A stretch of DNA of 64,000 bases from Aquimarina aggregata. Lineage in GTDB: Bacteria > Bacteroidota > Bacteroidia > Flavobacteriales > Flavobacteriaceae. This document shows positions 10,399 through 19,877 of the stretch, one piece after another; positions within the stretch are counted from its first letter, which is position 1; each line of letters starts with the position of its first letter. Below the pieces are notes generated by a model. That model was not told where the DNA came from. It was given only the letters and a program-made list of their open reading frames with translations, and made no database searches. Location of the stretch: the NCBI RefSeq assembly GCF_001632745.1, contig NZ_LQRT01000001.1, positions 310,001 through 374,000 on the forward strand. Reading direction: 5' to 3'. The position numbers and the translations under genes were made by a program.

Positions 10399-12045
10399 AT
10401 GGGAATCATTTCATTTATTGCATTTACGTTAGCCGTGGCGATATACGCTTGGTGGAAAACTAGAGGTACAGACGAGAAATCGGCTGATGGTTATTATCTA
10501 GGCGGAAGAAGCTTAGGGGCAATAACAATTGCAGGATCATTATTATTGACAAACTTATCAGCAGAGCAAATTGTAGGGCTTAACGGGCAGGCTTTTTCTG
10601 AAGGTATCCTGGTAATGGCATGGGAAACCCTAGCCGCTATTGCAATGATCATAACCGCTATATGGTTATTACCCAGCTATATGAAAGGTGGGATTACTAC
10701 AATTCCCGAATATGTAGAAAAACGATTTGATCATCAGACCAAAGCAATACTTACAGCATTATTTTTAAGTGGCTATGCTTTAGTATTATTACCATCTGTA
10801 TTATATTCTGGTTCTTTGGCATTTAGTACTATGTTTGATATCCCTGGAATGCTAGGGATTTCGCAACGAGCAGCTATATGGATGTGCGTATGGGTTATAG
10901 GACTTATAGGTATGGTATATGCCATTTTTGGTGGTCTAAAAGCCGTAGCAGTATCCGATCTCGTTAATGCTGTTGGTTTATTGACTGGTGGATTATTAAT
11001 TCCAGTTTTTGGACTTATTATGGTGGGAGATGGTTCTATGATCGATGGAGTTAACACACTATGGGAGCATAATCCAGACAAATTTAAAGTACAAGGAGGT
11101 CCAACCGCATCAATACCCTTTGGTACAATTTTTACAGGAATGATGCTTGTACAAATGTTCTATTGGGGTACCAACCAAGCTATTCTACAACGTGTTTTTG
11201 GAGCAAAAAGCTTAAAAGAAGGTCAAAAAGGGATGATATTAGCAGCATTAATTAAGTTCTTAATACCCGTTATAGTTGTTCTTCCTGGTATAATTGCTTG
11301 GCATTTGTTTGATGGAAATTTAGCAAACCCCGATGAGGCGTACCCATCACTTGTTCGTAAAGTACTACCCCCTGCTTTTGTTGGTTTTTTTGCTGCTGTG
11401 CTTTTTGGAGCCGTTTTAAGCTCTTTTAATAGTGTCTTAAACAGTAGTGCTACGCTTTTTGGCTTTGATCTATATAAACAATATTTTAAGAAAAGTGCCA
11501 ATGAGCAGGAAGCTGTTAAATCTGGTAAAATTTTTGGAGTAATTGTTGGTATATTTGGTATGGTACTCGCTCCTTTTATACTTGACGCTCCCAATGGATT
11601 ATTTGCAAGAATTCAAGAATTTAATGGATTCTACAGCATTCCTATTTTAACAGTTATTGTCATAGGTTTTTTCACCAAACGCGTTCCTCCAATTGCGGCA
11701 AAAATTGGAGTGATTTCAGGTTCTGTGCTATATTTAATTAGTCAATTTGCAATTAAACCAATATTAGTTGCCAATGCCTTAGAAAAAGCTACAGCTTCAG
11801 GTATTACAGATGAAAATGCTCTAAGCCTTATAGAAGCAGAAGCATATCCTCATTTTCTTCATGTAATGGCCATTTTATTTGTCTTAAACATTAGTATTAT
11901 GCTTATTATCGGAAAATTGTATCCTAGAGATTCTGATTATGTACAAAAAATAACAGATGATGTAGACGTTACCCCATGGAAGTATGCATTTATAGCGGGG
12001 GCTGCAATTACAGTTCTGGTTATAAGTACATACTTAATTTTTTAA
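10399..12045 (+). CDS. Sodium/solute symporter (SSS family), probable sugar importer
   Basis: Inner-membrane transporter of 548 aa with about 14 hydrophobic helices. It has the SSS hallmarks: the GYYLGGRSLG motif near residue 33, the GSLLLTNLSAEQIVGLNGQAF stretch in the first core helices, and YWGTNQAILQRVFGAKSLKEGQKG in the middle. It resembles the YidK/SGLT-like branch that moves sugars with Na+. Its position between the alpha-galactosidase and the HAD/galE genes suggests import of galactose or of a galactoside. The 132-nt gap before it may hold its own promoter, although I see no clear box. Confidence 0.88.
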   Translation: MGIISFIAFTLAVAIYAWWKTRGTDEKSADGYYLGGRSLGAITIAGSLLLTNLSAEQIVGLNGQAFSEGILVMAWETLAAIAMIITAIWLLPSYMKGGITTIPEYVEKRFDHQTKAILTALFLSGYALVLLPSVLYSGSLAFSTMFDIPGMLGISQRAAIWMCVWVIGLIGMVYAIFGGLKAVAVSDLVNAVGLLTGGLLIPVFGLIMVGDGSMIDGVNTLWEHNPDKFKVQGGPTASIPFGTIFTGMMLVQMFYWGTNQAILQRVFGAKSLKEGQKGMILAALIKFLIPVIVVLPGIIAWHLFDGNLANPDEAYPSLVRKVLPPAFVGFFAAVLFGAVLSSFNSVLNSSATLFGFDLYKQYFKKSANEQEAVKSGKIFGVIVGIFGMVLAPFILDAPNGLFARIQEFNGFYSIPILTVIVIGFFTKRVPPIAAKIGVISGSVLYLISQFAIKPILVANALEKATASGITDENALSLIEAEAYPHFLHVMAILFVLNISIMLIIGKLYPRDSDYVQKITDDVDVTPWKYAFIAGAAITVLVISTYLIF

Positions 12046-12080
12046 TACACTATTAGCTTTTCTGTTATGTGGTGAATCCA

Positions 12081-12088
12081 TAACTTTG
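12081..12088 (+). promoter_or_regulatory. Candidate -7 box upstream of the HAD phosphatase
   Basis: TAACTTTG fits TAnnTTTG exactly and lies 41 nt before the HAD start codon, with a T-rich -33-like segment near 12057. It suggests that the HAD-galE pair can be expressed separately from the transport genes. Confidence 0.4.
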
Positions 12089-12128
12089 TTTTTACAACAT
12101 AAGTCATTTATAACCACAAAAAAGAAGA

Positions 12129-12914
12129 ATGAGGAAAGGCTTTTTAATTGACATGGATGGTGTCATTTATAACGGAAACGAACTAATTAAAGGAGCAGAT
12201 GTTTTTATAAAAACACTTCAAGACAGAGAGATCCCCTTTTTATTTATGACTAACAATAGCCAACGATCACCAATCGACGCTGTAAATAAGTTACTAGGTA
12301 TGGGGATTTCAATAAAAGAAGACAACGTGTATACTAGTGCCATGGCTACAGCATGGTTTTTAAGTTTTATGAAACCAAACGGCACTGCTTATATTTTAGG
12401 CGAAGGAGGTTTGATAACAAGTTTACATGAAAACGGATATTCTTTAGTAACCTCAGATCCTGATTATGTAGTTGTAGGCGAAGGTAGAAATTTCACTCTA
12501 GAGATGGCGAATAACGCTGTAGACATGATTTTATCAGGTGCCAAACTTATCGCAACTAATTTAGATCCTTCACCAAAGAAAAAAGGTTGGTCCAATTTAG
12601 GGATTAAATCAATCGTATCAATGATAGAAGAGGCCACAGGAAAAAAAGCATTTAGTGTTGGTAAACCTAGCCCAGTTATGATGCGTGCAGCTAGAAAAAA
12701 ATTAGGCTTAACTACAGCAGAAACTATCGTTATTGGCGATACTATGGATACTGATATTCTTGGTTCGATACAAATGGGGTACAACACGATACTAACATTG
12801 TCAGGAGTTTCTAAAAAGAAAGATCTTGCAAATTATGCTTTTACTCCGGATATGATTATAGAATCACTTGATGAAATAGACCTAGATGCAGTCATAAAAA
12901 AATTTACTGATTAG
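12129..12914 (+). CDS. NagD-like HAD-superfamily (IIA) sugar phosphatase
   Basis: Cytoplasmic phosphatase of 261 aa. The HAD motifs are intact: DMD (Asp8, Asp10 nucleophile and acid), the TNNSQRSP motif near residue 41, a Lys in the VGKPSPVMM segment, and GDTMDTDILG for Mg2+ binding. The large cap between motifs II and III is typical of the NagD/AraL subfamily, which removes phosphate from sugar phosphates and nucleotides. It sits 35 nt before galE and shares its direction. In this locus it could balance sugar phosphate levels or dephosphorylate galactose-1-phosphate, but that is inference. Confidence 0.85.
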   Translation: MRKGFLIDMDGVIYNGNELIKGADVFIKTLQDREIPFLFMTNNSQRSPIDAVNKLLGMGISIKEDNVYTSAMATAWFLSFMKPNGTAYILGEGGLITSLHENGYSLVTSDPDYVVVGEGRNFTLEMANNAVDMILSGAKLIATNLDPSPKKKGWSNLGIKSIVSMIEEATGKKAFSVGKPSPVMMRAARKKLGLTTAETIVIGDTMDTDILGSIQMGYNTILTLSGVSKKKDLANYAFTPDMIIESLDEIDLDAVIKKFTD

Positions 12915-12949
12915 AAAACATAGTGCTCATAAAACAAAAATTATAATAG

Positions 12950-13966
12950 ATGAAAGTATTAGTCACAGGCGGGTTAGGGTTCATTGGATCTCATACCGTT
13001 GTAGAATTACAAAACAAGGGGTTCGAAGTTGTAATAATTGATAACTGTTCTAACTCATCTCCAGAAGTACTTAAGGGAATTACTTCGATTACAGGAAAAG
13101 AACCAATTTTTGAGCAGTTTGATCTAAGAGAAAAAAGCAAGGTTCAAGATTTTTTTAAGCGTCATGATGATGTGCAAGGTGTAATCCACTTTGCTGCGTC
13201 AAAAGCTGTTGGTGAAAGTGTAGAAAACCCATTGTTATACTACGAAAATAATCTTGCAACACTAGTATATATACTACAAGAACTAAGCATCAAAGCTTCT
13301 TCAAATTTTATCTTTAGTTCTTCATGTACCGTATATGGGCAAGCAGACGAATTACCTATTACTGAAAATGCACCTGTAAAAGCAGCTGAATCTCCTTATG
13401 GGAATACAAAACAAATCGGAGAAGAAATTATTAGAGACACCTGTAAAGTAAATACCAACCTTAAAGCAATAGCACTTCGTTATTTTAATCCAACCGGTGC
13501 TCACCCTACAGCGGCAATAGGAGAATTACCTATAGGAGTTCCTCAAAACCTTATTCCATACATAACTCAAACTGCAATTGGGCTTCGAGAGCAACTTTCT
13601 GTTTTTGGAGATGATTATCCAACACAAGATGGAACGTGTATTAGAGATTACATTCACGTTGTAGATCTTGCCAAAGCTCATGTCATTGCCTTACAACGAC
13701 TTTTAGAAGATAAAAACAATTCTAATTACGAAGTTTTTAATGTAGGTACAGGTACAGGAAGTACCGTCTTAGAAGTTATCCAGTCTTTTGAAAAAGTTTC
13801 CAAACAAAAACTTAACTATAAAATTGTTGCTAGAAGAGAAGGTGATATAACAGCAGCATATGCTGACACTACTAAGGCTAATGAAGAACTAGGTTGGAAA
13901 GCAGAAAGTAATCTAGATGATTCGCTTAGTTCTGCATGGAAATGGGAGCAGAAAGTTAGAAGCTAA
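12950..13966 (+). CDS. galE: UDP-glucose 4-epimerase
   Basis: Interconverts UDP-galactose and UDP-glucose (Leloir pathway and glycan precursor supply). The 338-aa protein is a full-length extended SDR: NAD-binding GGLGFIG (residues 7-13), the SSSCTVYG segment with the active-site Ser (about 124), and the YGNTK catalytic pair Tyr150/Lys154. RYFNPTGAHP and the DGTCIRDYIHVVDLAKAH stretch are characteristic of GalE. It is the last gene of the galactoside locus and ends just before a bidirectional terminator. galK and galT are absent from the window, so the route from galactose to UDP-galactose must lie elsewhere or differ. Confidence 0.95.
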   Translation: MKVLVTGGLGFIGSHTVVELQNKGFEVVIIDNCSNSSPEVLKGITSITGKEPIFEQFDLREKSKVQDFFKRHDDVQGVIHFAASKAVGESVENPLLYYENNLATLVYILQELSIKASSNFIFSSSCTVYGQADELPITENAPVKAAESPYGNTKQIGEEIIRDTCKVNTNLKAIALRYFNPTGAHPTAAIGELPIGVPQNLIPYITQTAIGLREQLSVFGDDYPTQDGTCIRDYIHVVDLAKAHVIALQRLLEDKNNSNYEVFNVGTGTGSTVLEVIQSFEKVSKQKLNYKIVARREGDITAAYADTTKANEELGWKAESNLDDSLSSAWKWEQKVRS

Positions 13967-13999
13967 CGAACAGCTATTTACACAATATTCAAAATAAAA

Positions 14000-14030
14000 A
14001 AATCCGGAAGAAAATTTCTTCCGGATTTTT
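14000..14030. terminator. Bidirectional terminator between galE and ppiD
   Basis: AATCCGGAAGAAA (14001-14013) pairs with TTTCTTCCGGATT (14015-14027), flanked by an A-run on the left and a T-run on the right. It therefore works as an intrinsic terminator for both convergent genes. Confidence 0.93.
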
Positions 14031-14055
14031 TTTATCTTTTATTTAGTTTTATTAA

Positions 14056-16176
14056 CTAGTAGAATTTAGCTCTTTTATCTTCGATCTCTGCAGCTTCTTT
14101 AAGTGCTTCAAATACCTTAGAATTAACTAAACCTGATTGCGCCTTTGTTGCTTGTACTGCATAACTCATATATGTATCTAAACCACTAGCAGGTGTACTT
14201 TTGGTTACCTCGATAACATATACTCCATTATTACCTACTATAGGACCAGAAACAGCTCCTATTTCTAAAGCAAAAGCAGTACCAACTACTTTTGGCTCTG
14301 TTCCTGCACCACTAATTGTAGGTGTTTTCATGTTTAATGCTGAAGCTGTTTTCACAGTTTGACTAGCACTACTAGCAATATTTTCAATAGTTGATCCAGA
14401 AATTTTATTTTTAAGCATTTCTACTTTCTTTTCTTTAATCAATATCGGTTTAACCACTGCACTACCTTCTTCAACACTCATATTACCTTTTTCAGATTTC
14501 CCTGTTAATTGAGCTACAATATATCCTTCTGGCACATCAAAACGTTTTATCTCACCTACTTTAACCTCTTCTTTAAACGCCCACTGTACTACAGATCTTT
14601 GACTTCCTACACCAGGTATATTTTCATCTAATTCTTTAATTTTATTTACTGGTCTTACTGCTAATCCATTTTCTTTAGAAACTTCAGCAAAATCTTTATC
14701 TCTAGCAGCAATTTGGAATTTAGTTGTTTCTGTAAAAATAGTATTGATTGTTTTTTCGCTAGGTTCTATTTTCTGAGCTACAGTAGCAACCTGAATAGCT
14801 TTTTGCTCATTCTTTTGATCCTCTATACGTATAACATGATATCCAAATTGTGTTTCAACAATTCCTTGATCTCCAACTTCATTATCAAAGCAATAATCAT
14901 TAAAAGCAGGAACCATTGCTCCAGGAACGAAATATCCTAAATCTCCTCCTTTATCTTTGTTTGAACTATCAGAAGAAAATGCCGCTGCAAGTTCTGAAAA
15001 TTTATCTTTATTGCTTTTTATTACATTAGCAATACTATCGGCTAATGTTTTTGCTTCTTCTTTAGTACGTTTTGTATCCCCAGCTGTACGAAGTCCTTCC
15101 CAAGACACTAAAATATGACTTGCCTTAACAGAATCTGGTATCTGCTTCTGAGCAATTACTTTAGATAACTTAACATACTCCCCATCTTTATAAGGCCCAT
15201 ACACTCCACCAATAGGTAGATTATAAATTGTATCTGCTACAGAAGTAGGTAAATCTTTTTTAAATTTAAAACGACTATCAAATTTAATAGCAGAATATTG
15301 ATTAATAAATTGTTCTGCATTTTCAACATTTTTAAAACCTAGTACGGTATCGTTTGTTTTTGTAGCTTCAGAAAATTGTACTTTATCATCTAATAAAGCA
15401 GCTACTTTGGTCATAATCTCACTTTCATCTTCTGCACTTGCAACTTCTTTAAACAAAACATAACTAATATTTCTTGAAGCTTCTGCCTTATATTGTGATG
15501 CATGTGCATCTATATAAGATTTGATTTCAGCATCAGAAACAGTAACTTCTGAATCCTGAATACTTGAAAATGGTAATTGAACATATTTTATATCCACATT
15601 GTCATTTTCCATCTTATATGCTAGCTCTCCTTCTTTTAAAGTAGAACCAACTCCTGCTTTGATCATATTTAAATATGTCTCTTCTACAGCACCTTTACTT
15701 ATAGAAGTTTCATAATCTAACCACTGCTGATATGCTTGAGGCGAAGTAGCTTTCACATTTGCCACATATTCTTGCATTTTAGCTTTATCAAAAACACCTG
15801 CTTCATTTTGAAATGTTGGGTTATTCGCAAGTGATTCTTCTAACAATTGATTAACCTGATCTTCACCGACTTTAATCCCTAACTCTTCAAACTGTTCTTG
15901 AAAAACAACTTGACGTACTTCTTGATTCCAAACATAATTTACAGCTTGAATACTAGATCCGTTTCCTCCAAAATTTCTAGAAGCTGCTTCTACTTTTTTC
16001 GCAAATTCTGTTCTATCAATATCCTCTCCATTTATTGTAGCGATTGTATTCTCTGCTTTTTGAGAAATTGCACCTCCATTACGAATCAAGTCTGCTAGTA
16101 CAAAAGAAAAAAGTGCTAGGGCTATGATTACAATTAGAAAAATGGAGCGTTGTCTGATTTTATTTAAAACTGCCAT
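14056..16176 (-). CDS. ppiD: Periplasmic peptidyl-prolyl isomerase with N-terminal membrane anchor
   Basis: Chaperone and proline isomerase that helps fold exported and outer-membrane proteins. The 706-aa protein has one N-terminal membrane helix (about 10-30), a SurA/PpiD-like helical chaperone region (about 40-190) and a parvulin domain (about 351-455; KASHILVSW, GGDLGYFVPG, TQFGYHVIRI). A long C-terminal region follows that could hold a degenerate second parvulin-like unit. It is the last gene of a minus-strand envelope series and ends at the terminator shared with galE. The arrangement matches PpiD; SurA is less likely because of the membrane anchor. Confidence 0.92.
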   Translation of the reverse strand: MAVLNKIRQRSIFLIVIIALALFSFVLADLIRNGGAISQKAENTIATINGEDIDRTEFAKKVEAASRNFGGNGSSIQAVNYVWNQEVRQVVFQEQFEELGIKVGEDQVNQLLEESLANNPTFQNEAGVFDKAKMQEYVANVKATSPQAYQQWLDYETSISKGAVEETYLNMIKAGVGSTLKEGELAYKMENDNVDIKYVQLPFSSIQDSEVTVSDAEIKSYIDAHASQYKAEASRNISYVLFKEVASAEDESEIMTKVAALLDDKVQFSEATKTNDTVLGFKNVENAEQFINQYSAIKFDSRFKFKKDLPTSVADTIYNLPIGGVYGPYKDGEYVKLSKVIAQKQIPDSVKASHILVSWEGLRTAGDTKRTKEEAKTLADSIANVIKSNKDKFSELAAAFSSDSSNKDKGGDLGYFVPGAMVPAFNDYCFDNEVGDQGIVETQFGYHVIRIEDQKNEQKAIQVATVAQKIEPSEKTINTIFTETTKFQIAARDKDFAEVSKENGLAVRPVNKIKELDENIPGVGSQRSVVQWAFKEEVKVGEIKRFDVPEGYIVAQLTGKSEKGNMSVEEGSAVVKPILIKEKKVEMLKNKISGSTIENIASSASQTVKTASALNMKTPTISGAGTEPKVVGTAFALEIGAVSGPIVGNNGVYVIEVTKSTPASGLDTYMSYAVQATKAQSGLVNSKVFEALKEAAEIEDKRAKFY

Positions 16177-16353
16177 GGTATTTTATAATAATTCATTGAA
16201 ATATAGTGGGCGAAAATACCATTTTATTGTAATAATACCAATTAAAGATTAAAGAAATAAAGGTTTGTTTTTTTAACTAAAAACAAATACGGTTTTAACA
16301 CATCTATAAGACAGTAAACCTATTGTCGAGAATTGTTTTTATCTTTTAAAAGA

Positions 16354-17643
16354 TTAATCAATAGACAATATTTCAAGTTCTATGATTTCAATTTTAGTGT
16401 TTGAAGTTTCTTTAATTTTAATCTTAAAATTATCTATAACCACAATATCGTCCTGTTCTGGGATTTCTTCTGTATGATTTACAATCATTCCCCCAAGAGT
16501 CTCATAATTTTCACCTTCAGGTAAATTTAATTTGTAGGTTTCATTAATATAATCTACTTCTATTCTTGCTGAAAAACGATATTTTTTTTCTAATAACTGC
16601 TCTTCAATTAATTCTATTGAATCATGTTCATCTTCAATTTCTCCAAAAAGTTCTTCAACAATATCTTCAACGGTAATAATACCACTGGTGCCACCATACT
16701 CATCAATAACCACAGCCATACTTTTATGTTTCTTGGTCAAAAGATTAAGAACATCTTTAACAAACATCGTTTCTGGAACAAAGACTACTGGCATTAAAAT
16801 AGAACGTAAAGATTTAGGTTTTTTAAACAATTCAAATGAATGCACATAACCAATTATATCGTCTATAGTGCCATTGAAAACCAATATTTTTGACAACCCT
16901 GTATCTATAAAAAGTTTACTTACTTCTTCTATAGATTGAGATTTTTCGACAGCCACTATTTCTGTACGAGGAATCATGACTTCTCTAGATTTTACATCTG
17001 AAAAATCTAAGGCATTTTGAAAAATCTGTATTTCACTATCCACTTCGTCATGTTCTTCTACAGTTTCCATCTGCTCACTTATATAGTCTCCTAATTCTGT
17101 TTTACTAAATGCCAGTTGCACCTCATCGCCATCGGTTTTAAAAAATTTTTTCAACACAAAATCTGATACTCGAATGACAAACCAAGAAATAGGAGAAAAT
17201 ATCAAGTAAAAGACATATGACGGAAATGAAAACGCCTTAAGTAATGTATTTGAATAGATTTGAAAAAAAACTTTGGGCAGAAACTCTGCCGTAATTAAAA
17301 TGATCCCTGTACTAATTATTGTATGAGTCAATAACCTAAGCTCTGTAACAGCATAATCAAACATCCAAAATTCTGACGGCAAATACGATTCGAATACATC
17401 AATCAATATATCCCCCATATAAATACCATACACAACCAAAGCTATATTATTACCCACTAACATTGTAGCAATAAACTTTGAAGGCTTTTTCGTTAATCGA
17501 GTAAGAATATTCGAAATAAATCCTCCTTGTTTTTTTTCAATTTCAATATGAATTTTATTAGAGGAAACATAGGCTATTTCCATACCCGAAAAGAAAGCCG
17601 AAAGGATAAGTGAAAGTACAACAACGATGATTTGGAATTCCAT
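16354..17643 (-). CDS. Hemolysin-family CNNM/CBS/CorC membrane protein
   Basis: Integral membrane protein of 429 aa with a DUF21/CNNM transmembrane domain (about 1-180), two CBS domains (about 205-325; REVMIPRTEI, VIDEYGGTSGIITVEDIVEELFGEIEDE is the diagnostic CBS segment) and a C-terminal CorC_HlyC domain (about 340-420). Relatives are linked to Mg2+/Co2+ transport or its regulation; the old name hemolysin is not supported by function. It lies 3 nt after a small membrane protein gene and is likely co-transcribed with lptC. GldE belongs to the same superfamily but differs in its N-terminus, so I do not use that name. Confidence 0.88.
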   Translation of the reverse strand: MEFQIIVVVLSLILSAFFSGMEIAYVSSNKIHIEIEKKQGGFISNILTRLTKKPSKFIATMLVGNNIALVVYGIYMGDILIDVFESYLPSEFWMFDYAVTELRLLTHTIISTGIILITAEFLPKVFFQIYSNTLLKAFSFPSYVFYLIFSPISWFVIRVSDFVLKKFFKTDGDEVQLAFSKTELGDYISEQMETVEEHDEVDSEIQIFQNALDFSDVKSREVMIPRTEIVAVEKSQSIEEVSKLFIDTGLSKILVFNGTIDDIIGYVHSFELFKKPKSLRSILMPVVFVPETMFVKDVLNLLTKKHKSMAVVIDEYGGTSGIITVEDIVEELFGEIEDEHDSIELIEEQLLEKKYRFSARIEVDYINETYKLNLPEGENYETLGGMIVNHTEEIPEQDDIVVIDNFKIKIKETSNTKIEIIELEILSID

Positions 17644-17646
17644 GAA

Positions 17647-17838
17647 TCAGTCTTTGTTATTGGCATCAAACTTCTTCCTAAAATTCCTTTTAAAGAAAAA
17701 CATAAAAACCGCTATACATGCAAAAACGATATACATATAACTTCTACCTTCTCCTGATCCCCAGTCTGCATATGCTTGATATAAAAAGAAACACATTATT
17801 GCCAGATAAGCATATTCGAAGAACTTAAATACTTTCAT
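17647..17838 (-). CDS. Small two-helix membrane protein, unknown function
   Basis: A 63-aa product with two hydrophobic segments (about residues 8-22 and 35-50) separated by a charged DWGSGEGRSY loop, and a basic C-terminus (KRNFRKKF). It starts 96 nt after lptC and its stop is 3 nt from the start of the CNNM/CBS gene, so translation is probably coupled. I recognise no named family. A small protein in this position is common in flavobacterial genomes, and a role beside the CNNM protein or the LPS machinery is possible. Confidence 0.75.
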   Translation of the reverse strand: MKVFKFFEYAYLAIMCFFLYQAYADWGSGEGRSYMYIVFACIAVFMFFFKRNFRKKFDANNKD

Positions 17839-17934
17839 GTTCTTATTGTTATATTTTTAGGTGATATGTAAAAAATTAAATTTGGTGCTAAGCTACAACA
17901 AGAATATATATTCTCATACAGTAGATTAGGAGAA

Positions 17935-18492
17935 TTAATCTTCTATAAGAATTACACCATCGTTAATTCTTGAATTCAATATAGTAAAATCCTGATTAGC
18001 ATCAAAACCATCGGCTTCGTTAATATTACCGTCTGAAAGGTAGCTTTTATACGGCTGATCTGTAAAAACCCAGTTTATGCTTTTATCCCAATAGAGTTGT
18101 TTTGCCTGCAAATGTGTACTATCTGCAGTTTGAATATCAACATTTCCTCTCATATCTATCAAACCTGTTTGTTGATATGAAATTGCATAATCTGAAGTAA
18201 TCACACTAACTTTTCCTTCTTTATCTATGATATCCAAAATGATCCCTTCTGGAAATTCATAATACCCAAAAGATTTATTCGTAAAATCAAACACTCTAGG
18301 CGCCTTTAATATTGCCGTTAATCTTCCGGAATCGGTATACTTAAGGTTTAAATCAAATCCTTCGGCAATTGGAGCTTCTTCAGACATTAGATATCTTGAG
18401 CTACTGCGAGTATTTGAATTGCATGAAAAAAACATTGTCACAGCAAAAGCTATGACAATGTTGAATAATATATGGTATTTTTTGTTTTGCAT
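17935..18492 (-). CDS. lptC: LPS export ABC transporter periplasmic protein LptC
   Basis: Component of the lipopolysaccharide transport bridge, linking the LptBFG transporter to LptA. The 185-aa protein starts with a lipoprotein-like signal ending at Cys24 (FFSCNS), whereas proteobacterial LptC has a plain membrane anchor; a lipoprotein form is usual in Bacteroidota. The beta-jellyroll repeats are visible (LKYTDSGRLTAILKAPRVFDF, YAISYQQTGLIDMRGNVDIQTADSTHLQAKQLYWD). Its first base coincides with the last base of the TPR gene upstream, so the two are tightly coupled. Confidence 0.88.
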   Translation of the reverse strand: MQNKKYHILFNIVIAFAVTMFFSCNSNTRSSSRYLMSEEAPIAEGFDLNLKYTDSGRLTAILKAPRVFDFTNKSFGYYEFPEGIILDIIDKEGKVSVITSDYAISYQQTGLIDMRGNVDIQTADSTHLQAKQLYWDKSINWVFTDQPYKSYLSDGNINEADGFDANQDFTILNSRINDGVILIED

Positions 18493-19862
18493 TATAGCTT
18501 AGGAACTCTTACTGTTTCTCCAATCCAACATCCGATAGATACAGAACTAACACCAGGGTTATTAAAGATATCCGTTTTTGATGGAGCCTTAGCTTTATAA
18601 TTTGCAGCAGTCTTACTTGCTGTTGATTTTAAACTAGGATCAACCTTACCTGCTCTTCTTGCATAATTTTCTGCCAACCAATATACTGCTCTTTTACTAA
18701 AAACATCTGTACCACAGTTATTAGCACTACTTGCGATCATTGACGCAATTCTAAGATATGCAGTACCCATAGAAGGTCTATATTTTAAAGCTTTTCTGTA
18801 ATACCCTCTAGCTTTTCCTTTGCTTCCTTGCTTTTTCAAAACTTCAGCGATTCTAAAATACACTTTAGCTTTATCACTGCTCTTAGTTTCTAACTCTGCA
18901 GATTGATTAAAATACTTTAATCCGACAGAAGTCTTTTTGTCTTTTAAAGCTAAAATCCCTAAGTAATAAGCTGTCTTAGCAGAAGGATCTGCTTTATGTA
19001 AAGCTTCTACAAGCTTAAAGAACAAAGGATCATCTGTACACTCTTTTGAGGACATTCTACTTGCTGCTCCTTTTAACCAGTTTATATCGGTCTTTTTAGC
19101 TTCAAACTGACCTGTATATAAAGGTATTAAGTTTTTACAATCTGCAAGTTCACCAAGTTTTTGGTTTACTCCAGCTTTTACCTTACTATAATTCGATAGA
19201 ATTTTTCCTGATCTGCTTAGTTTTTTCTTTTCTTTAGAGCTTAAAGCAGTACCAGATTCTTCTTTTTCTGTTAATTCGGCAATAATTTTTGCTTTTTTAC
19301 TTTCTTCGTCTTCAATTTTTTCAATCACGCCATCATAAAGATCAAAAACATCTTGAAGTTCTCTTTTACCTTTTTCATGTAACTCAACTAGCAAATAAAA
19401 ATAAGTATATACATTTTTAGGATTACTCACATTATCTTTATCTTCTGTCCAAGCTTTATCTAACTCTGCATATTGCGTATCTATTGTACCTATTTTATTA
19501 TCAAACATTATTTGACCAATAGCACCATGCATGTTCCCTATCTTGGTTTTTGAAGGAAAATATTGAAAACGTTCTTTAAGTAATGTTATAAGCTCATTAG
19601 CTATGGTTTTTTTATCAGCCGCTGCTGCTTTGTTCAGTTTGTCCTTTAATAATTTCTCTCCAAATTGATATGTAGCAAGGCTATATGTTGGGCATTCTTT
19701 TCTTACTTTCCAAAGAGGCTCTTCAGCCGCTTGATAATTTTTCACTTTAGCGTGCTCATAGGCAATTGAAGCCGTGGTTGCACAGTCTGTAGCTTGAGCA
19801 CTAATACTACTAGTACTTAAAGCTAATCCTGCTGCTATTGTAAATAAAAACTTGGTATTCAT
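18492..19862 (-). CDS. Exported TPR-repeat protein
   Basis: A 456-aa protein with a signal peptide (cleavage near SISAQA, about residue 23) and tetratricopeptide repeats, clearest at about 290-375 (AYYLGILALKDKKTSVGLKYFNQSAEL, AKVYFRIAEVLKKQGSKGKARGYYRKAL). The middle is helical and Lys/Glu-rich. It is probably periplasmic and mediates protein-protein contacts, perhaps in outer-membrane or LPS assembly given the lptC and OMP genes on either side. It starts 15 nt after the beta-barrel gene. The specific function is unknown. Confidence 0.85.
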   Translation of the reverse strand: MNTKFLFTIAAGLALSTSSISAQATDCATTASIAYEHAKVKNYQAAEEPLWKVRKECPTYSLATYQFGEKLLKDKLNKAAAADKKTIANELITLLKERFQYFPSKTKIGNMHGAIGQIMFDNKIGTIDTQYAELDKAWTEDKDNVSNPKNVYTYFYLLVELHEKGKRELQDVFDLYDGVIEKIEDEESKKAKIIAELTEKEESGTALSSKEKKKLSRSGKILSNYSKVKAGVNQKLGELADCKNLIPLYTGQFEAKKTDINWLKGAASRMSSKECTDDPLFFKLVEALHKADPSAKTAYYLGILALKDKKTSVGLKYFNQSAELETKSSDKAKVYFRIAEVLKKQGSKGKARGYYRKALKYRPSMGTAYLRIASMIASSANNCGTDVFSKRAVYWLAENYARRAGKVDPSLKSTASKTAANYKAKAPSKTDIFNNPGVSSVSIGCWIGETVRVPKL

Positions 19863-19877
19863 AGCTGTAAAATTGTG

